A DNA stretch of 64,000 nucleotides from Bradyrhizobium barranii subsp. apii (GTDB lineage Bacteria; Pseudomonadota; Alphaproteobacteria; Rhizobiales; Xanthobacteraceae), in assembly GCF_011516635.5 (NCBI RefSeq), contig NZ_CP096255.1, forward strand, positions 2,106,501 to 2,170,500. Direction: 5' to 3'. This document shows positions 35,885 to 45,153 of the stretch, one piece after another (the first letter of the stretch is position 1; every line of letters starts with the position of its first letter). The notes beneath the pieces were generated by a model that saw only the letters and a list, made by a program, of their open reading frames with translations, had not been told where the DNA came from and searched no databases. The position numbers were made by a program, and so were the translations under genes.

Positions 35885-36442
35885 ATGAGCGTCGGCAGCA
35901 TGAGCAGCATCGGTGGTGGAAGCGCGGCGGGGTCGCCTTCATCCACCAGCCAGTCGAAATCGGCCGGTTCACAAGACGGCGCCTCGATGTTCTCGTCTCT
36001 GCTGGAGAGCGGCACGCCCTACGACGAGGTCAAGGTGAGCCTGCCGAACGGCATGTCGATCGGCATCGTCCATTTCGGTGGCGGCGGCTTCGACAGCAGC
36101 GCGCTCAAGTCCATCGAGGATTTCGTGCAGAAGCTCGCGAGCCAGCAGATATCAGGTGATCCGGCGTCCGGCGCCGACCCGGCGCAGAACGGTGACACGC
36201 CCGACGCCGTCGGGATCGACAAGGTTCATGTCGATCTCCCCAACGGAATCTCGTTCGAGGTGCTGCATTCCTCCGGCGGCCGGGCCACGGACAGCGACGC
36301 CGTCCTGAAGGAGCTCACCGAGGCTGCCGAAGAACTCGCCGAATCGCTGTCGCACTATTCACCGGCATCGGCCGCAGCTTCCGCTTATGCCTCGCAAGCA
36401 AGTTCGTCCGGTCGCAGCAGCCAGCTCGACGCGAGGACCTGA
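35885..36442 (+). CDS. Unknown protein with a duplicated LPNG beta motif
   Basis: 185-residue protein of unknown family. Residues 1-45 are Ser/Gly-rich and likely disordered. Residues about 45-65 (YDEVKVSLPNGMSIGIVHFG) and about 111-130 (IDKVHVDLPNGISFEVLHSS) are clear internal repeats of one beta-hairpin-like unit. Each is followed by a helix (SSALKSIEDFVQKLASQ and DAVLKELTEAAEELAESL). The tail is again Ser/Ala-rich. There is no signal peptide, membrane segment or cysteine. Low-complexity ends and lack of enzyme motifs suggest a secreted, structural or binding protein, but that is a guess. Confidence 0.7.
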   Translation: MSVGSMSSIGGGSAAGSPSSTSQSKSAGSQDGASMFSSLLESGTPYDEVKVSLPNGMSIGIVHFGGGGFDSSALKSIEDFVQKLASQQISGDPASGADPAQNGDTPDAVGIDKVHVDLPNGISFEVLHSSGGRATDSDAVLKELTEAAEELAESLSHYSPASAAASAYASQASSSGRSSQLDART

Positions 36443-36465
36443 GCAACACGCAGGCCGCCCTGGGG

Positions 36466-37044
36466 CTAGCGCCCCTTCGCGAGCGCCAGCGCAGCTTCCA
36501 CCGCGTTTTCGAGAATCTCCTCCGACAATTGCCTGTCGCTCACCGCGCGCGACAATTGCAGCGCGCCGACCATGGTGGCGTAGGCCGCGATGGCGCGGCG
36601 GCGCCGCTCCGCCGGCGTGCCCTCAGGCATTTGCGCTGCCATCAGCGCGAGGATGTCGGACATCTTGCCGGTGAACGCCTCGCGCGTCGCCTTCGGATGC
36701 CGCGCGATCTCGGAGACGAGGGCCGCGGTCGGGCAACCGGTCGCCGCCCGATCGCGATGCTTGGGCGAGAGATAGTCGCGGACCACGGTCTCGAGCGCGA
36801 CGCCGTTTTCGAGATTGTCCTTGTGCCGCTGCTCGCGCCGCTCCAGCGCGTCGAGCAGCACCGCGCGCACCAGATCCTCCTTGGAGGCGAAGTGCGTGTA
36901 GAAGGCGCCGTTGGTCAGGCCCGCTTCCGCCATGATGCCGGCGAGGCCGACCGCCGCGATGCCGCTTTCGCGGAACTGCGATGATGCGACATCGAGAATG
37001 TGCCGCCGCGTCGTGTCCCTGTGTCCCTTGTCATAGCGCGCCAA
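36466..37044 (-). CDS. TetR/AcrR-family repressor
   Basis: 192-residue regulator. The helix-turn-helix is in VGLAGIMAEAGLTNGAFYTH (residues about 37-56), and KEDLVRAVLLDALE follows. The ligand domain includes GCPTAALVSEIARHP near residue 122, seen in TetR proteins responding to toxic electrophiles or drugs; the cysteine there could be a redox sensor. It is divergent from a MATE efflux gene, with an AT-rich palindrome between them, so it likely represses both. Confidence 0.92.
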   Translation of the reverse strand: MARYDKGHRDTTRRHILDVASSQFRESGIAAVGLAGIMAEAGLTNGAFYTHFASKEDLVRAVLLDALERREQRHKDNLENGVALETVVRDYLSPKHRDRAATGCPTAALVSEIARHPKATREAFTGKMSDILALMAAQMPEGTPAERRRRAIAAYATMVGALQLSRAVSDRQLSEEILENAVEAALALAKGR

Positions 37045-37100
37045 TTCCGCCTCCTGCGAACCCGCCGCCCCCTATGCCACAAAATCGTGAGGTCTGTCCT

Positions 37101-37143
37101 ATTGCATTACGTTCATACTAATACATTATGATCATAATGCAAT
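37101..37143. promoter_or_regulatory. Palindromic operator between tetR-like and MATE genes
   Basis: ATTGCATTA (37101-37109) and its complement TAATGCAAT (37135-37143) flank the spacer; the right part also contains a 16-base perfect palindrome CATTATGATCATAATG (37124-37139). It is AT-rich in a GC-rich setting and lies between divergent starts, as expected for a TetR operator overlapping both promoters. Confidence 0.72.
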
Positions 37144-37186
37144 GGGCAGCCGACTGGGCGGTCCGAGGGAACCACAGGATCGAACC

Positions 37187-38632
37187 ATGTCCGTCGAAGA
37201 TGCCGCCGCGCCGGCCTTGTCCGCCGCGCCATTCGTGGCCCACGCCGCGGCGCCGCTTCGCCAGGCGGCTACGCCCGCACCAAGCGCGGCTGAGCAAAGA
37301 CGCGCCGCGCTCCTGACCGCGCCGATCTTGCCGACGCTGCTCAAGCTCGCGCTGCCGACCGTGACCGTCCTCGTGGCGCAGACCGCGGTCAACATCGCGG
37401 AGGCCTATTATGTCGGCTATCTCGGCACCGATGCGCTCGCCGGCGCCGCGCTGGTGTTCCCGATCTTCATGCTGATGACCATGATGTCGAACGGCGGGTT
37501 CGGCTCCGGCGTTGCGTCCTCGGTGGCGCGCGCGGTTGGAGCCGGCCGCCGCGCTGACGCCGAGGCGGCGCTGTTTCATGCCGTGGTGCTCGCGATCATT
37601 GCCGGCGGCGTGTTCACGCTCGGCGTCGTCCTCGGTGGTCCGCATCTCTATCGCGCCCTCGGCGGCACCGACGGTGCGCTTGCCGCTGCCACCACCTATT
37701 CCAACTATCTGTTCGCCGGCGCCATTCCGGTGTGGATCGTCAACCTTCAGGCTGCCGCGCTGCGCGGCGCCGGCAACGTCAAAGTGCCGGCCCTGGTGAC
37801 GCTGGTCGGCGCCATCGTGACCATTCCGGTCTCGCCGGCACTGATCTTCGGGTTCGGGCCGATCCCGCGGCTCGGCATCGGCGGCGCCGGCATAGCCTTC
37901 GGCCTCTATTACGGCGCGGCGATGCTGTTCCTGCTGCGCTACATGTCGACGGGCGCGACTGGCCTGAAGCTGCACATCGTGCCGTTGCGCGCAAAAATCT
38001 TCGGCGACATGCTGAAGGTCGGCATCCCCACCGCGTTCAACGCGGTGCTGACCAACCTCACCGTCATTCTCGTCACCGGCGCGGTCGGCCTGTTCGGCAC
38101 CTCCGCGCTCGCCGGCTACGGCATCGCCTCGCGGCTGGACTACATCATGATTCCGCTGCTGTTCGGGATCAGCACGGCGACGCTGACCATGGTCGGCGTC
38201 AACATGGGCGCGGGCCAGACCGCGCGGGCACGAAAGATTGGCTGGATCAGCGGCGTGGTCGGCATGATCATGACCGGCACGATCGGCTTGCTGGTTGCGA
38301 TCTTCCCGACGGCCTGGCTGCACCTCTTCAGCCATGACGCGGACGTCGTCAGCGAGGGCATGACCTATTTGCGCATCGTCGCGCCCGCCTATGCCGCGCT
38401 CGGCTTCGGTTTTGTCAGTTCGTTCGCGGTGCAAGGCACCGGCCGAGCGATGGGGCCGCTGGCTTCGTCAGTCGCGCGCATCTTGATCGCGGCCGGCGGC
38501 GGCTGGATCGCGGTGGCGAGTTTTGGCGCGGGCATGGCGGGTCTCGCCACCATGGTCACGGCCTCGCTCGCCGCCTATGCCGCGATCTGCGTCCTGATCA
38601 TGCTGTCACCGTGGACGTGGCGCTCCGAGTAA
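37187..38632 (+). CDS. MATE-family efflux transporter
   Basis: Multidrug/toxin extrusion transporter, 481 residues from the ATG at 37187. After a polar leader there are about twelve membrane segments: LKLALPTVTVLVAQTAVNIA as first helix, YYVGYLGTDALAGAALVFPI, and in the second half the repeat-like GTSALAGYGIASRLDYI. The upstream ATG at 37142 would lie inside the operator palindrome and has no ribosome site. It probably exports a cationic or amphiphilic compound under control of the divergent TetR protein. Confidence 0.92.
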   Translation: MSVEDAAAPALSAAPFVAHAAAPLRQAATPAPSAAEQRRAALLTAPILPTLLKLALPTVTVLVAQTAVNIAEAYYVGYLGTDALAGAALVFPIFMLMTMMSNGGFGSGVASSVARAVGAGRRADAEAALFHAVVLAIIAGGVFTLGVVLGGPHLYRALGGTDGALAAATTYSNYLFAGAIPVWIVNLQAAALRGAGNVKVPALVTLVGAIVTIPVSPALIFGFGPIPRLGIGGAGIAFGLYYGAAMLFLLRYMSTGATGLKLHIVPLRAKIFGDMLKVGIPTAFNAVLTNLTVILVTGAVGLFGTSALAGYGIASRLDYIMIPLLFGISTATLTMVGVNMGAGQTARARKIGWISGVVGMIMTGTIGLLVAIFPTAWLHLFSHDADVVSEGMTYLRIVAPAYAALGFGFVSSFAVQGTGRAMGPLASSVARILIAAGGGWIAVASFGAGMAGLATMVTASLAAYAAICVLIMLSPWTWRSE

Positions 38633-39054
38633 ACAGGCATCACTGGATGTCGCTAGCGCCGACAGCAGCAGCAGATTGCTCAGCAACTTGAGCGGCGACG
38701 CGTTGATCAGCTTCATCGTCAGGGCGACGCCGGAATTGAACGGCACGCCCTGGAGCAAGGGATAGAGCCTTCGAGGCGGTTCCGGCTGGCGAACTTCGGG
38801 GCGGCGAGGCCGGTCATGACTGAACTCCTTGCTGATCTTGCTGCCAATCTCGCATCCGGAGTGACACTTTGCCGTGATGCCCATCACGCTTGCGCAACGC
38901 GCCCCATGACCTGCGAATTCGTTTCCTATTTTGCGCCAAATGGAGAACGAGAGTCCGCCGCCGGTAGTCATTATGGATTTTCATTTCATTGATTTCGCCT
39001 CACGGAGAAGCGAATACGGTTCCACTGAATGCCGCCCGCGTGATGGAGACCAAG
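38633..39054. other. Gene-free stretch with a possible minus-strand remnant
   Basis: No gene can be supported. On the minus strand an AAGGAG box precedes an ATG at 38819 that starts MTGLAAPKFASRNRLEGS and stops after about 32 codons, while another frame carries VPFNSGVALTMKLINASP and a hydrophobic run. This may be a decayed small gene. Confidence 0.35.
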
Positions 39055-39837
39055 ATGTCGTTTCGCCTCCCCCTGATCCTCGCAGCCGCGCTTGCAGCCT
39101 GGTCGGCCGCAGCAACCGCCGAGACCATCAAGATCGGTGTGACGCCGGGCCCGCATGCGCAGATCTTCGAGGCGGTGAAGCCGATCGCCGCCAAGCAGGG
39201 CCTCGACATCCAGCTGATCGAGTTCTCCGACTACGTCGTGCCGAATGCCGCGCTCGATGCCGGTGAGATCCAGGCCAATTCGTTCCAGAACCAGCCTTAT
39301 CTCGACAACCAGAAGGCCGACCGCGGCTACAAGATCGAATCCGTCGGGCTGACCGTGAACTTCCCGATCGGCGTCTATTCGAAGAAGCACAAGGCCTTCG
39401 CCGATATCCCCGAGGGCGGCAAGGTCTCGATCCCGAACGATCCGACCAATGGCGGCCGCGTGCTGCTGCTGCTGCGCGACAAGGGCGTAATCAAGCTGAA
39501 GGACGGCACGGGCTTCAAGCCGACGGTGCTCGACGTCACCGAGAATCCCAAGAAGCTGAAATTCATCGAGGTCGATGCGGCGCAGGCGCCGCGCGCGCTC
39601 GACGATGTCGATGCCGCCGCGATCAACACCAATTATGCAACCCAGGCGGGCCTCGATCCCGTCAAGGATCCGATCCTGCGCGAGGACCCGAAGGGACCCT
39701 ACGTCAACCTGATCGCGGTACGTGCCGCCGACAAGGACAAGCCCTGGGTCAAGATCCTCGTCGACAGCTACCACACGCCCGAGGTGAAGGAGTTCGTCCT
39801 GACCAAGTTCAAGGGCGCGGTGCTGCCGAGCTGGTAG
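39055..39837 (+). CDS. MetQ/NlpA-family ABC substrate-binding protein
   Basis: 260-residue periplasmic binding protein of the methionine-transporter type. A Sec signal (LPLILAAALAAWSAAATAE) without a lipobox cysteine is followed by IKIGVTPGPHAQIFEAVKP at residue 25. Also present are FSDYVVPNAALDAGEIQANS, FQNQPYLDNQ near 80 and INTNYATQAGLDP near 190. The start at 39055 has GGAG six bases upstream. No MetN or MetI gene is adjacent, so it is an orphan or serves a transporter elsewhere. The flavin monooxygenase that follows hints at an organosulfur or related role, which is inference. Confidence 0.9.
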   Translation: MSFRLPLILAAALAAWSAAATAETIKIGVTPGPHAQIFEAVKPIAAKQGLDIQLIEFSDYVVPNAALDAGEIQANSFQNQPYLDNQKADRGYKIESVGLTVNFPIGVYSKKHKAFADIPEGGKVSIPNDPTNGGRVLLLLRDKGVIKLKDGTGFKPTVLDVTENPKKLKFIEVDAAQAPRALDDVDAAAINTNYATQAGLDPVKDPILREDPKGPYVNLIAVRAADKDKPWVKILVDSYHTPEVKEFVLTKFKGAVLPSW

Positions 39838-39960
39838 GCAATCTGCCTAGCCAAGGTCCAGCGCGGGGGCGATCCGGCGGGCAGCCTTGCGCAATGCCCG
39901 CTTGTCTGGAGCTGCGGCAACCGACATCATCGGGGCCCATCCTCGCCCGACAGGGGTCGT

Positions 39961-40995
39961 ATGAAGCGCTTTGCAAACCTGAAACGACTGGGGTTCTTCA
40001 CGCGCCTCCTCGATGAAGCCCCGCCCGCGGAGCGCTACCGCTTTGCCGCCGAGCAGATCGTGCGCGCAGAGAAAGCGGGCCTCGATTCCGCGTGGATCGC
40101 GCAGCATCATTTCCACGAGCGCGAGGGCGGCCTGCCGTCGCCCTTCACCTTCCTCGGCTACGTCGCGGCGCAAACCTCGCGCATCCGTCTCGGCACCGGC
40201 ATCGTCACGCTGCCGCTGGAGAACGCGGTGCGGGTGGCGGAAGATGCCGCCGTGCTCGATCTCCTCTGCAACGGCCGCTTCGAGCTCGGCGTCGGCACCG
40301 GCGGCAATCCGTCGGCCTTTGCCGCCTTCGGCCTCGACAGTGCCCAGCGCAACGAGATCTTTGCCCGCAATCTGGACGTGGTCCGCACCGCCCTGGTCGG
40401 CAAGCCGCTCACCGGCGGCGATACGCTCTATCCGCAGCGGCCCCAATTGGACAAGCGGATCTGGCAGGCGACGTTCTCGGTCGCCGGTGGTGCGCGCGCG
40501 GGCAAGGCCGGCGATGGCCTGCTGCTGTCGCGCACCCAGCCCCGGACCAAGGAGGCGCCGAAGGCCACGCTCGCCGAGATCCAGAACCCGGTCATCGATG
40601 CATATCTCGAAGCGCTGCCGCCGGGATGTGAGCCCCGGATCATGGCCTCGCGCAGCGTCTTCGTCGCCGACGACCGGACTGAAGCGATGCGCCTCGCCGA
40701 CATCGGGCTGCGGCGCGCGCTGCCGCAGTTCCTCAAGGGCGGTCATGCCAGGCCGGGCGAGACGCTGGAGGAGATGATCACCGCATTCGACACGCATGTC
40801 GGCGCGGCCGACGACGTCATCGCCTCGCTCCGCGCCGATGCCACGCTGGAGCGGGTGACCGACCTCGTCTTCCAGGCGCATTCGGTGGACGCGCCGCATC
40901 CTCATATCCTGCGCTCGATCGAGCTCGTCGCGGAGAAGGTCGCGCCGGCACTGGGCTGGGCCCGGACGGCGGCTGACGTGGCTCTGGCGGGCTGA
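39961..40995 (+). CDS. LLM-class (luciferase-like) flavin-dependent monooxygenase
   Basis: 344-residue F420/FMN-type TIM-barrel oxidoreductase. Visible landmarks: AGLDSAWIAQHHFHE near residue 40, RIRLGTGIVTLPLENAVRVA near 75, and FELGVGTGGNPSAFAAFG near 103. The group it resembles is usually found with two carboxymuconolactone-decarboxylase-type proteins, exactly the next two genes. FMN reduction would come from a separate reductase. The substrate is unknown. Confidence 0.9.
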   Translation: MKRFANLKRLGFFTRLLDEAPPAERYRFAAEQIVRAEKAGLDSAWIAQHHFHEREGGLPSPFTFLGYVAAQTSRIRLGTGIVTLPLENAVRVAEDAAVLDLLCNGRFELGVGTGGNPSAFAAFGLDSAQRNEIFARNLDVVRTALVGKPLTGGDTLYPQRPQLDKRIWQATFSVAGGARAGKAGDGLLLSRTQPRTKEAPKATLAEIQNPVIDAYLEALPPGCEPRIMASRSVFVADDRTEAMRLADIGLRRALPQFLKGGHARPGETLEEMITAFDTHVGAADDVIASLRADATLERVTDLVFQAHSVDAPHPHILRSIELVAEKVAPALGWARTAADVALAG

Positions 40996-41032
40996 TCGGT
41001 GTGAACATGATCGCGTTGCACGAGGCTGAATG

Positions 41033-41656
41033 ATGGCTACGAAAGATATCATCGACACGCTCGCCGGGATCGAACCGGGCACGGCTCTGGATGGCATTCG
41101 CGCACGCCGCCTGCAGGCGCGCGAGAACGCGCAGAAGAGCTATCTCTCGCTGTTCGAGCCGATCGACGCCGGCGATTTTTCGCTTGTGGAGCGCGCCGCA
41201 GTCGCGCTCTTCGTGATCGGCCTTCACCGCGAGCCCACCATGGCCGCCTTCTACCGGGCGAAGCTCGCGGCGACCGCCGATGGTGCGCGCCTGGCCAAGG
41301 CGATCGAGGTCGAAATCGGGCGCGGCGAGACGTCAGGCCCGTACGGTGCGTATCCGGCCGGACCGCTGTCAGTCGAGAACACGGCCGGCCTGATCTATCG
41401 CGTGAGCGCAGAGGGCAGGTCCGTCCTTGGCGCCAGGCTCGCCGCGGCGCTGGAGCATGCGCATCTGCTGGTGTTCCGCCCGCGCGATGCCGCGTCCGCC
41501 GATATGAAGGCACTGCTGGCCGCCGGCTGGTCCGACACCAGCATCGTCACTTTCTCTCAGCTCGTCGCGTTCCTGTCGTTCCAGGTGCGCGTCGTCACGG
41601 GCCTGCGCGTGCTCGGCGCCTCGCTGGGCACCGCAAGCGCTGCGGCCGGCGCGTAA
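41033..41656 (+). CDS. CMD-domain protein (AhpD-like, Avi_7170-type)
   Basis: 207-residue helical protein of the carboxymuconolactone decarboxylase/alkylhydroperoxidase superfamily. It starts MATKDIIDTLAGIEPGTALD, has FSLVERAAVALFVIGLHREP near residue 45, and ends with a helical segment containing SQLVAFLSFQVRVVTGLRVL. It lacks the redox CxxC motif, so it is probably not an active peroxidase by itself. In other genomes, from memory, this family pairs with a second CMD protein and an LLM monooxygenase. GAGG lies seven bases upstream of this ATG; an ATG at 41030 is the alternative. Confidence 0.85.
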   Translation: MATKDIIDTLAGIEPGTALDGIRARRLQARENAQKSYLSLFEPIDAGDFSLVERAAVALFVIGLHREPTMAAFYRAKLAATADGARLAKAIEVEIGRGETSGPYGAYPAGPLSVENTAGLIYRVSAEGRSVLGARLAAALEHAHLLVFRPRDAASADMKALLAAGWSDTSIVTFSQLVAFLSFQVRVVTGLRVLGASLGTASAAAGA

Positions 41657-41668
41657 GGAGACTGCATC

Positions 41669-43273
41669 ATGAGCGCTGCAAACAACGTCAATCCGCCCGT
41701 CGTCTTCACCCAGGACGAGCTCGGCTGGGTCTCGTGGATCGACCCGCTGCCCGAGGCCGAATTGACCGAGCGGCATTTCGCGGGCCTGGTCGATCGCTCC
41801 CGTGCCAAGTCCGAATACTTCCGCCTTCTCGTGCGTGATCCCGAGGTGCTGGAAGCCCGAACCAAGACCGACAAGGACATCTTCTACAACGTCGCCGATG
41901 GCCTGCCGCGCGCCGAGCGTGAGCTCGCGGCGGCCGCGACGTCGCGCTACAACGGCTGCATCTATTGCGCCTCCGTGCATGCGCGTTTCGCCAGCACCTA
42001 TTCCAAGCGCCGTGACGACGTGCAGCGCCTGCTCGACGAGGGCGTCAAGGTCGACCTCGGCAATCGCTGGAACGCGGTGGTCAAGGCGTCGGTGGCGCTG
42101 GCGGCGACGCCGATCGCGTTCGGCCCTGAGAATGTCGAAGAGCTGCGCCGCGCGGGCCTCGACGACGCCGAGATCGTCGACGTCATCAACGGCGCCTTTG
42201 CGCAATCCGCCGAGCCGATCCTGCTCGGCGTCAGCGGCCCCCTGACCGGGCCGAACGCGCAATATGGCACGCAGTGGAAGCAGGGCTTCGACCTCGCGCT
42301 GGACGAGATCCAGGCGGCCGGCGGCATCAACGGCCGCAAGCTCACCTACAATTTCGAGGACAGCCAGAGCGATCCGCGCCAGTCGGTGGCGATCGCGCAG
42401 AAGTTCGTCTCCGATCCCCGCATCGTCCTTGAGCTCGGCGACTTCTCCAGCCCGGCCTCGATGGCGGCCTCGCCGATCTATCAGCGCGCGGGCCTCGTGC
42501 AGTTCGGCTTCACCAACTCGCATCCTGACTTCACCAAGGGCGGCGACTTCATGTGGAGCACCTCGGTCAGCCAGGCCGACGAGCAGCCGCTGCTGGCGTC
42601 CTATGCGGTGAAGCGCCTTGGCCTGAAGAAACTCGCGGTGCTGCACCTCAACACGGATTGGGGCCGCACCAGCCGCGACTATTTCGTCAATGCTGCAAAG
42701 GAATATGGCGCGGAAATCGCGGTCACCGAGGGTTATATCGCGGAGGAGCGCGACTTCCGCTCTACCCTGGTGCGCGTCCGCGACGCCAACCCAGATGGCT
42801 TGATCCTGATCTCCTACTACTCCGACGGCGCGCTGATCGCGCGTCAGGCGCGACAGGTCGGGCTCAAGCAGGTGATCTGCGCGGCGAGCTCGGTCTACTC
42901 GCCGAAATTCCTGGAGCTGGGCGGCGAGGCGGTCGAAGAGGTCCATGTCGGCACGCGCTACTTCCCGGAAGACCCGCGGCCCGAGGTGCAGAAGTTCATC
43001 GTGGGCTTCAAGAAGAAGTACAACGGTCTGGAGCCCGACGCCTTCAACGCCTACGCCTATGATGCGATGAACATGGCGGCTGCCGTGGTGAAGATCGGCG
43101 GCACCGACCGCAAGGCGGTCCGTGACGCCTTCACCAAGGTCAAGGACGTGCCGAGCGTCATCTTCGGCGCCGCGACGTTCGACGTCGCGACCCGCCGCGT
43201 CAAGGGCGCCATGAACGCCGAGCTCGTCGTGCGCAAGGGCCAGTTCGCGCTCTGGGACGGCAAGCCGACCTGA
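41669..43273 (+). CDS. Fusion: alkylhydroperoxidase-domain protein joined to a LivK-type binding protein
   Basis: 534 residues made of two unrelated parts. Residues 1-175 are an AhpD-like CMD protein with the active motif CIYCASVH (C97, C100, H104). From about residue 176 the sequence becomes a complete Peripla_BP_6 branched-chain amino-acid-type binding protein: ILLGVSGPLTGPNAQYGTQW, then a normal body to the end. The join DVINGAFAQSAEP looks like an AhpD C-terminus running into a signal-peptidase site (AFA/QSAEP). The binding domain therefore has no signal peptide and should stay in the cytoplasm. A deletion, or an assembly error, removing the AhpD tail and the binding-protein leader is the simplest explanation. 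Confidence 0.88.
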   Translation: MSAANNVNPPVVFTQDELGWVSWIDPLPEAELTERHFAGLVDRSRAKSEYFRLLVRDPEVLEARTKTDKDIFYNVADGLPRAERELAAAATSRYNGCIYCASVHARFASTYSKRRDDVQRLLDEGVKVDLGNRWNAVVKASVALAATPIAFGPENVEELRRAGLDDAEIVDVINGAFAQSAEPILLGVSGPLTGPNAQYGTQWKQGFDLALDEIQAAGGINGRKLTYNFEDSQSDPRQSVAIAQKFVSDPRIVLELGDFSSPASMAASPIYQRAGLVQFGFTNSHPDFTKGGDFMWSTSVSQADEQPLLASYAVKRLGLKKLAVLHLNTDWGRTSRDYFVNAAKEYGAEIAVTEGYIAEERDFRSTLVRVRDANPDGLILISYYSDGALIARQARQVGLKQVICAASSVYSPKFLELGGEAVEEVHVGTRYFPEDPRPEVQKFIVGFKKKYNGLEPDAFNAYAYDAMNMAAAVVKIGGTDRKAVRDAFTKVKDVPSVIFGAATFDVATRRVKGAMNAELVVRKGQFALWDGKPT

Positions 43274-43279
43274 CATGAT

Positions 43280-43301
43280 GGCCGGAGCGGGGGCTCCGGC
43301 C
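43280..43301 (+). promoter_or_regulatory. Hairpin between binding-protein and LivHM genes
   Basis: GGCCGGAGC (43280-43288) pairs perfectly with 43293-43301 around a GGGG loop, directly after the binding-protein stop and before the permease start at 43330. A position after the binding-protein gene is typical for a 3' stabiliser or attenuator. Confidence 0.7.
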
Positions 43302-43329
43302 GCTTTCCTCTCTACGTGGTGATATCAGC

Positions 43330-45153
43330 GTGTCTTCCTGGCTCGACTACACGATCAACGGGCTGATCGTCGGCAATGTTTACGCGCTCGTTGCGGTCGG
43401 GCTTGCGCTGATCTTCGGCGTCAGCCGGCTGATCAACTTTGCCCAGGGCTCGATCTATCTCGTCGGCGCCTATATCGGCTGGGTCGCGGTGGTGCAGCTG
43501 CATACGCCGCTGCCGCTCACCATCATCGTGGTGGCGGTGGCGGCCGCGATCGTCGGACTGATCATCGAACGGTTCGGCCTGCGTCCGCTCCAGAACTCCG
43601 TGCGCATCGCACCATTGCTCGCGACCATCGGCATCAGCTTCGTGCTCGATCAGCTGGTGATGCTGACCTTCTCGCCCAACCCGCGCGCGCTGCCGAGCCA
43701 GCTGCCCGACGTTCGCTTCCAGGTTGGTGGCGGCACGATCGGACCTCTTGATCTGCTGATCGCCGGCGTCGGCCTCACCAGCGCGCTGCTGCTGTTCGTG
43801 TTCCTGCGCTACAGCAAGCTCGGCTGGGCGGTGCGCGCCACCGCGCAGGACCGCGATGCCGCGATGCAGATGGGCGTCGACGTCAACCGCGTCAATCAGG
43901 CCGTATTTGGCATTGCGGCGGCGCTCGGTGGCGTCTCCGGCCTGCTGGTCGGCATGTACTACAACCAGATCGACACCGCGATGAGCCTGCAGGCAACGCT
44001 CAAGGGCGTCGTTGCGGAAGTGGTCGGGGGTGCCGGCAACGTGCCGGGCGCCGTGATCGGCAGCTTGTTGCTCGGGCTGGTCGAGAGCTACGGCGTCGCC
44101 GTGTTCGGCACCAGCTACCGCAATCTATTCGCGTTCCTGCTGCTGGTCGTCGTGCTCGTGCTGCGTCCGAACGGCCTGTTCGCCAGCGCGCGGCAGGCGC
44201 CACCCGAGCCGCTCACCGGCACTTTCATCGCGCCGAGCCGCCCGGTGCGGATTCCGCGTTGGGCGCTGCTGGTCGCCGTTGGCGTGTTCGCGATCCTGCC
44301 GTTCTTCCCGGTGTCCTTCTACGTGCTCCAGACCCTGATCAACGCCTGGCTACTCGGCATGCTCGCGCTCAGCCTGACGCTGGTTGCGGGCACGGTGGGA
44401 CAGGTCTCGCTCGGACATGCCGCGCTGCTCGCGATCGGCGCCTACACCTCGGCGCTGCTGTCGCTGAATTTCTCCGTCCCCGTCGGCCTCTCCATCATCG
44501 CCGGCGGCCTGATGAGTGCCGCGCTCGGCACGGCATTGATCTCGCCGTCGTTCCGCCTGCGCGGGCATTACGTGTCGATCGCGACGCTCGCCATCGGCGA
44601 GATCGTGTCGCTGGTGATTTTGAACTGGGAGAGCGTCACGCGCGGTCCGATCGGCATCTCCGGCATTCCGCCGCTGTCGCTGTTCGGCTACGATCTGGTC
44701 AGCCCGACCTCGATCTACTGGTTCAGCTTCATCGTGATGGTCGTGCTGGCGCTGCTGCAGGGGCGGCTGCTCGGCTCGCATCTCGGCCGTAGTTTTCGCG
44801 CCATCCGCGACGACGACATCGCCGCGCGCGCCTATGGCCTCAGCCTGAACCGCTACAAGTCGCTGGCCTTCATCTTCGGCGGCTTTGCCGCCGGCGTCAG
44901 CGGTGGCATCGCCGCCCATCTCTATTCCTACATCAACCACGAGACCTTCAACACGCAGCAATCCATCCTGGCGCTGACGGTCGTGATCCTGGGCGGTCTC
45001 GGCAACGTGGTCGGCGCCATCGTGGGGGCGGTCGCGCTGGTCGGCCTGCCGGAGGTGTTCCGGATCGCGGCGGAGTATCGCATCCTGATCTATGGCATCG
45101 TGCTGCTGCTGCTGGTGCGGTTCAGGCCGCAGGGCCTGTTGGGGACGATATGA
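43330..45153 (+). CDS. Fused LivH-LivM branched-chain amino-acid-type ABC permease
   Basis: 607-residue permease combining both membrane subunits of a HAAT importer in one chain. Residues 1-290 are LivH-like ([20 protein letters not shown] at the start, [20 protein letters not shown] near 220). Residues 310-607 are LivM-like ([20 protein letters not shown] near 357, [20 protein letters not shown] near 485). It begins with GTG at 43330. Two-in-one LivHM proteins are known in rhizobia. The usual partner, a LivK protein, is here the fused gene immediately upstream. Confidence 0.93.
   Translation: MSSWLDYTINGLIVGNVYALVAVGLALIFGVSRLINFAQGSIYLVGAYIGWVAVVQLHTPLPLTIIVVAVAAAIVGLIIERFGLRPLQNSVRIAPLLATIGISFVLDQLVMLTFSPNPRALPSQLPDVRFQVGGGTIGPLDLLIAGVGLTSALLLFVFLRYSKLGWAVRATAQDRDAAMQMGVDVNRVNQAVFGIAAALGGVSGLLVGMYYNQIDTAMSLQATLKGVVAEVVGGAGNVPGAVIGSLLLGLVESYGVAVFGTSYRNLFAFLLLVVVLVLRPNGLFASARQAPPEPLTGTFIAPSRPVRIPRWALLVAVGVFAILPFFPVSFYVLQTLINAWLLGMLALSLTLVAGTVGQVSLGHAALLAIGAYTSALLSLNFSVPVGLSIIAGGLMSAALGTALISPSFRLRGHYVSIATLAIGEIVSLVILNWESVTRGPIGISGIPPLSLFGYDLVSPTSIYWFSFIVMVVLALLQGRLLGSHLGRSFRAIRDDDIAARAYGLSLNRYKSLAFIFGGFAAGVSGGIAAHLYSYINHETFNTQQSILALTVVILGGLGNVVGAIVGAVALVGLPEVFRIAAEYRILIYGIVLLLLVRFRPQGLLGTI

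Noticed and set aside
33831..35888. 685-codon frame antisense to the family 5 binding protein
   Set aside because: The minus-strand gene has a twin-arginine signal and full SBP motifs; this frame is its shadow.
38606..38971. 121-codon minus-strand frame between the MATE and metQ-like genes
   Set aside because: No family resemblance; the better ribosome site belongs to another frame that stops after 32 codons. Probably decayed DNA.
41369..43276. 635-codon minus-strand frame opposite the CMD/binding-protein fusion
   Set aside because: It is a shadow frame; the plus strand carries the recognised domains.
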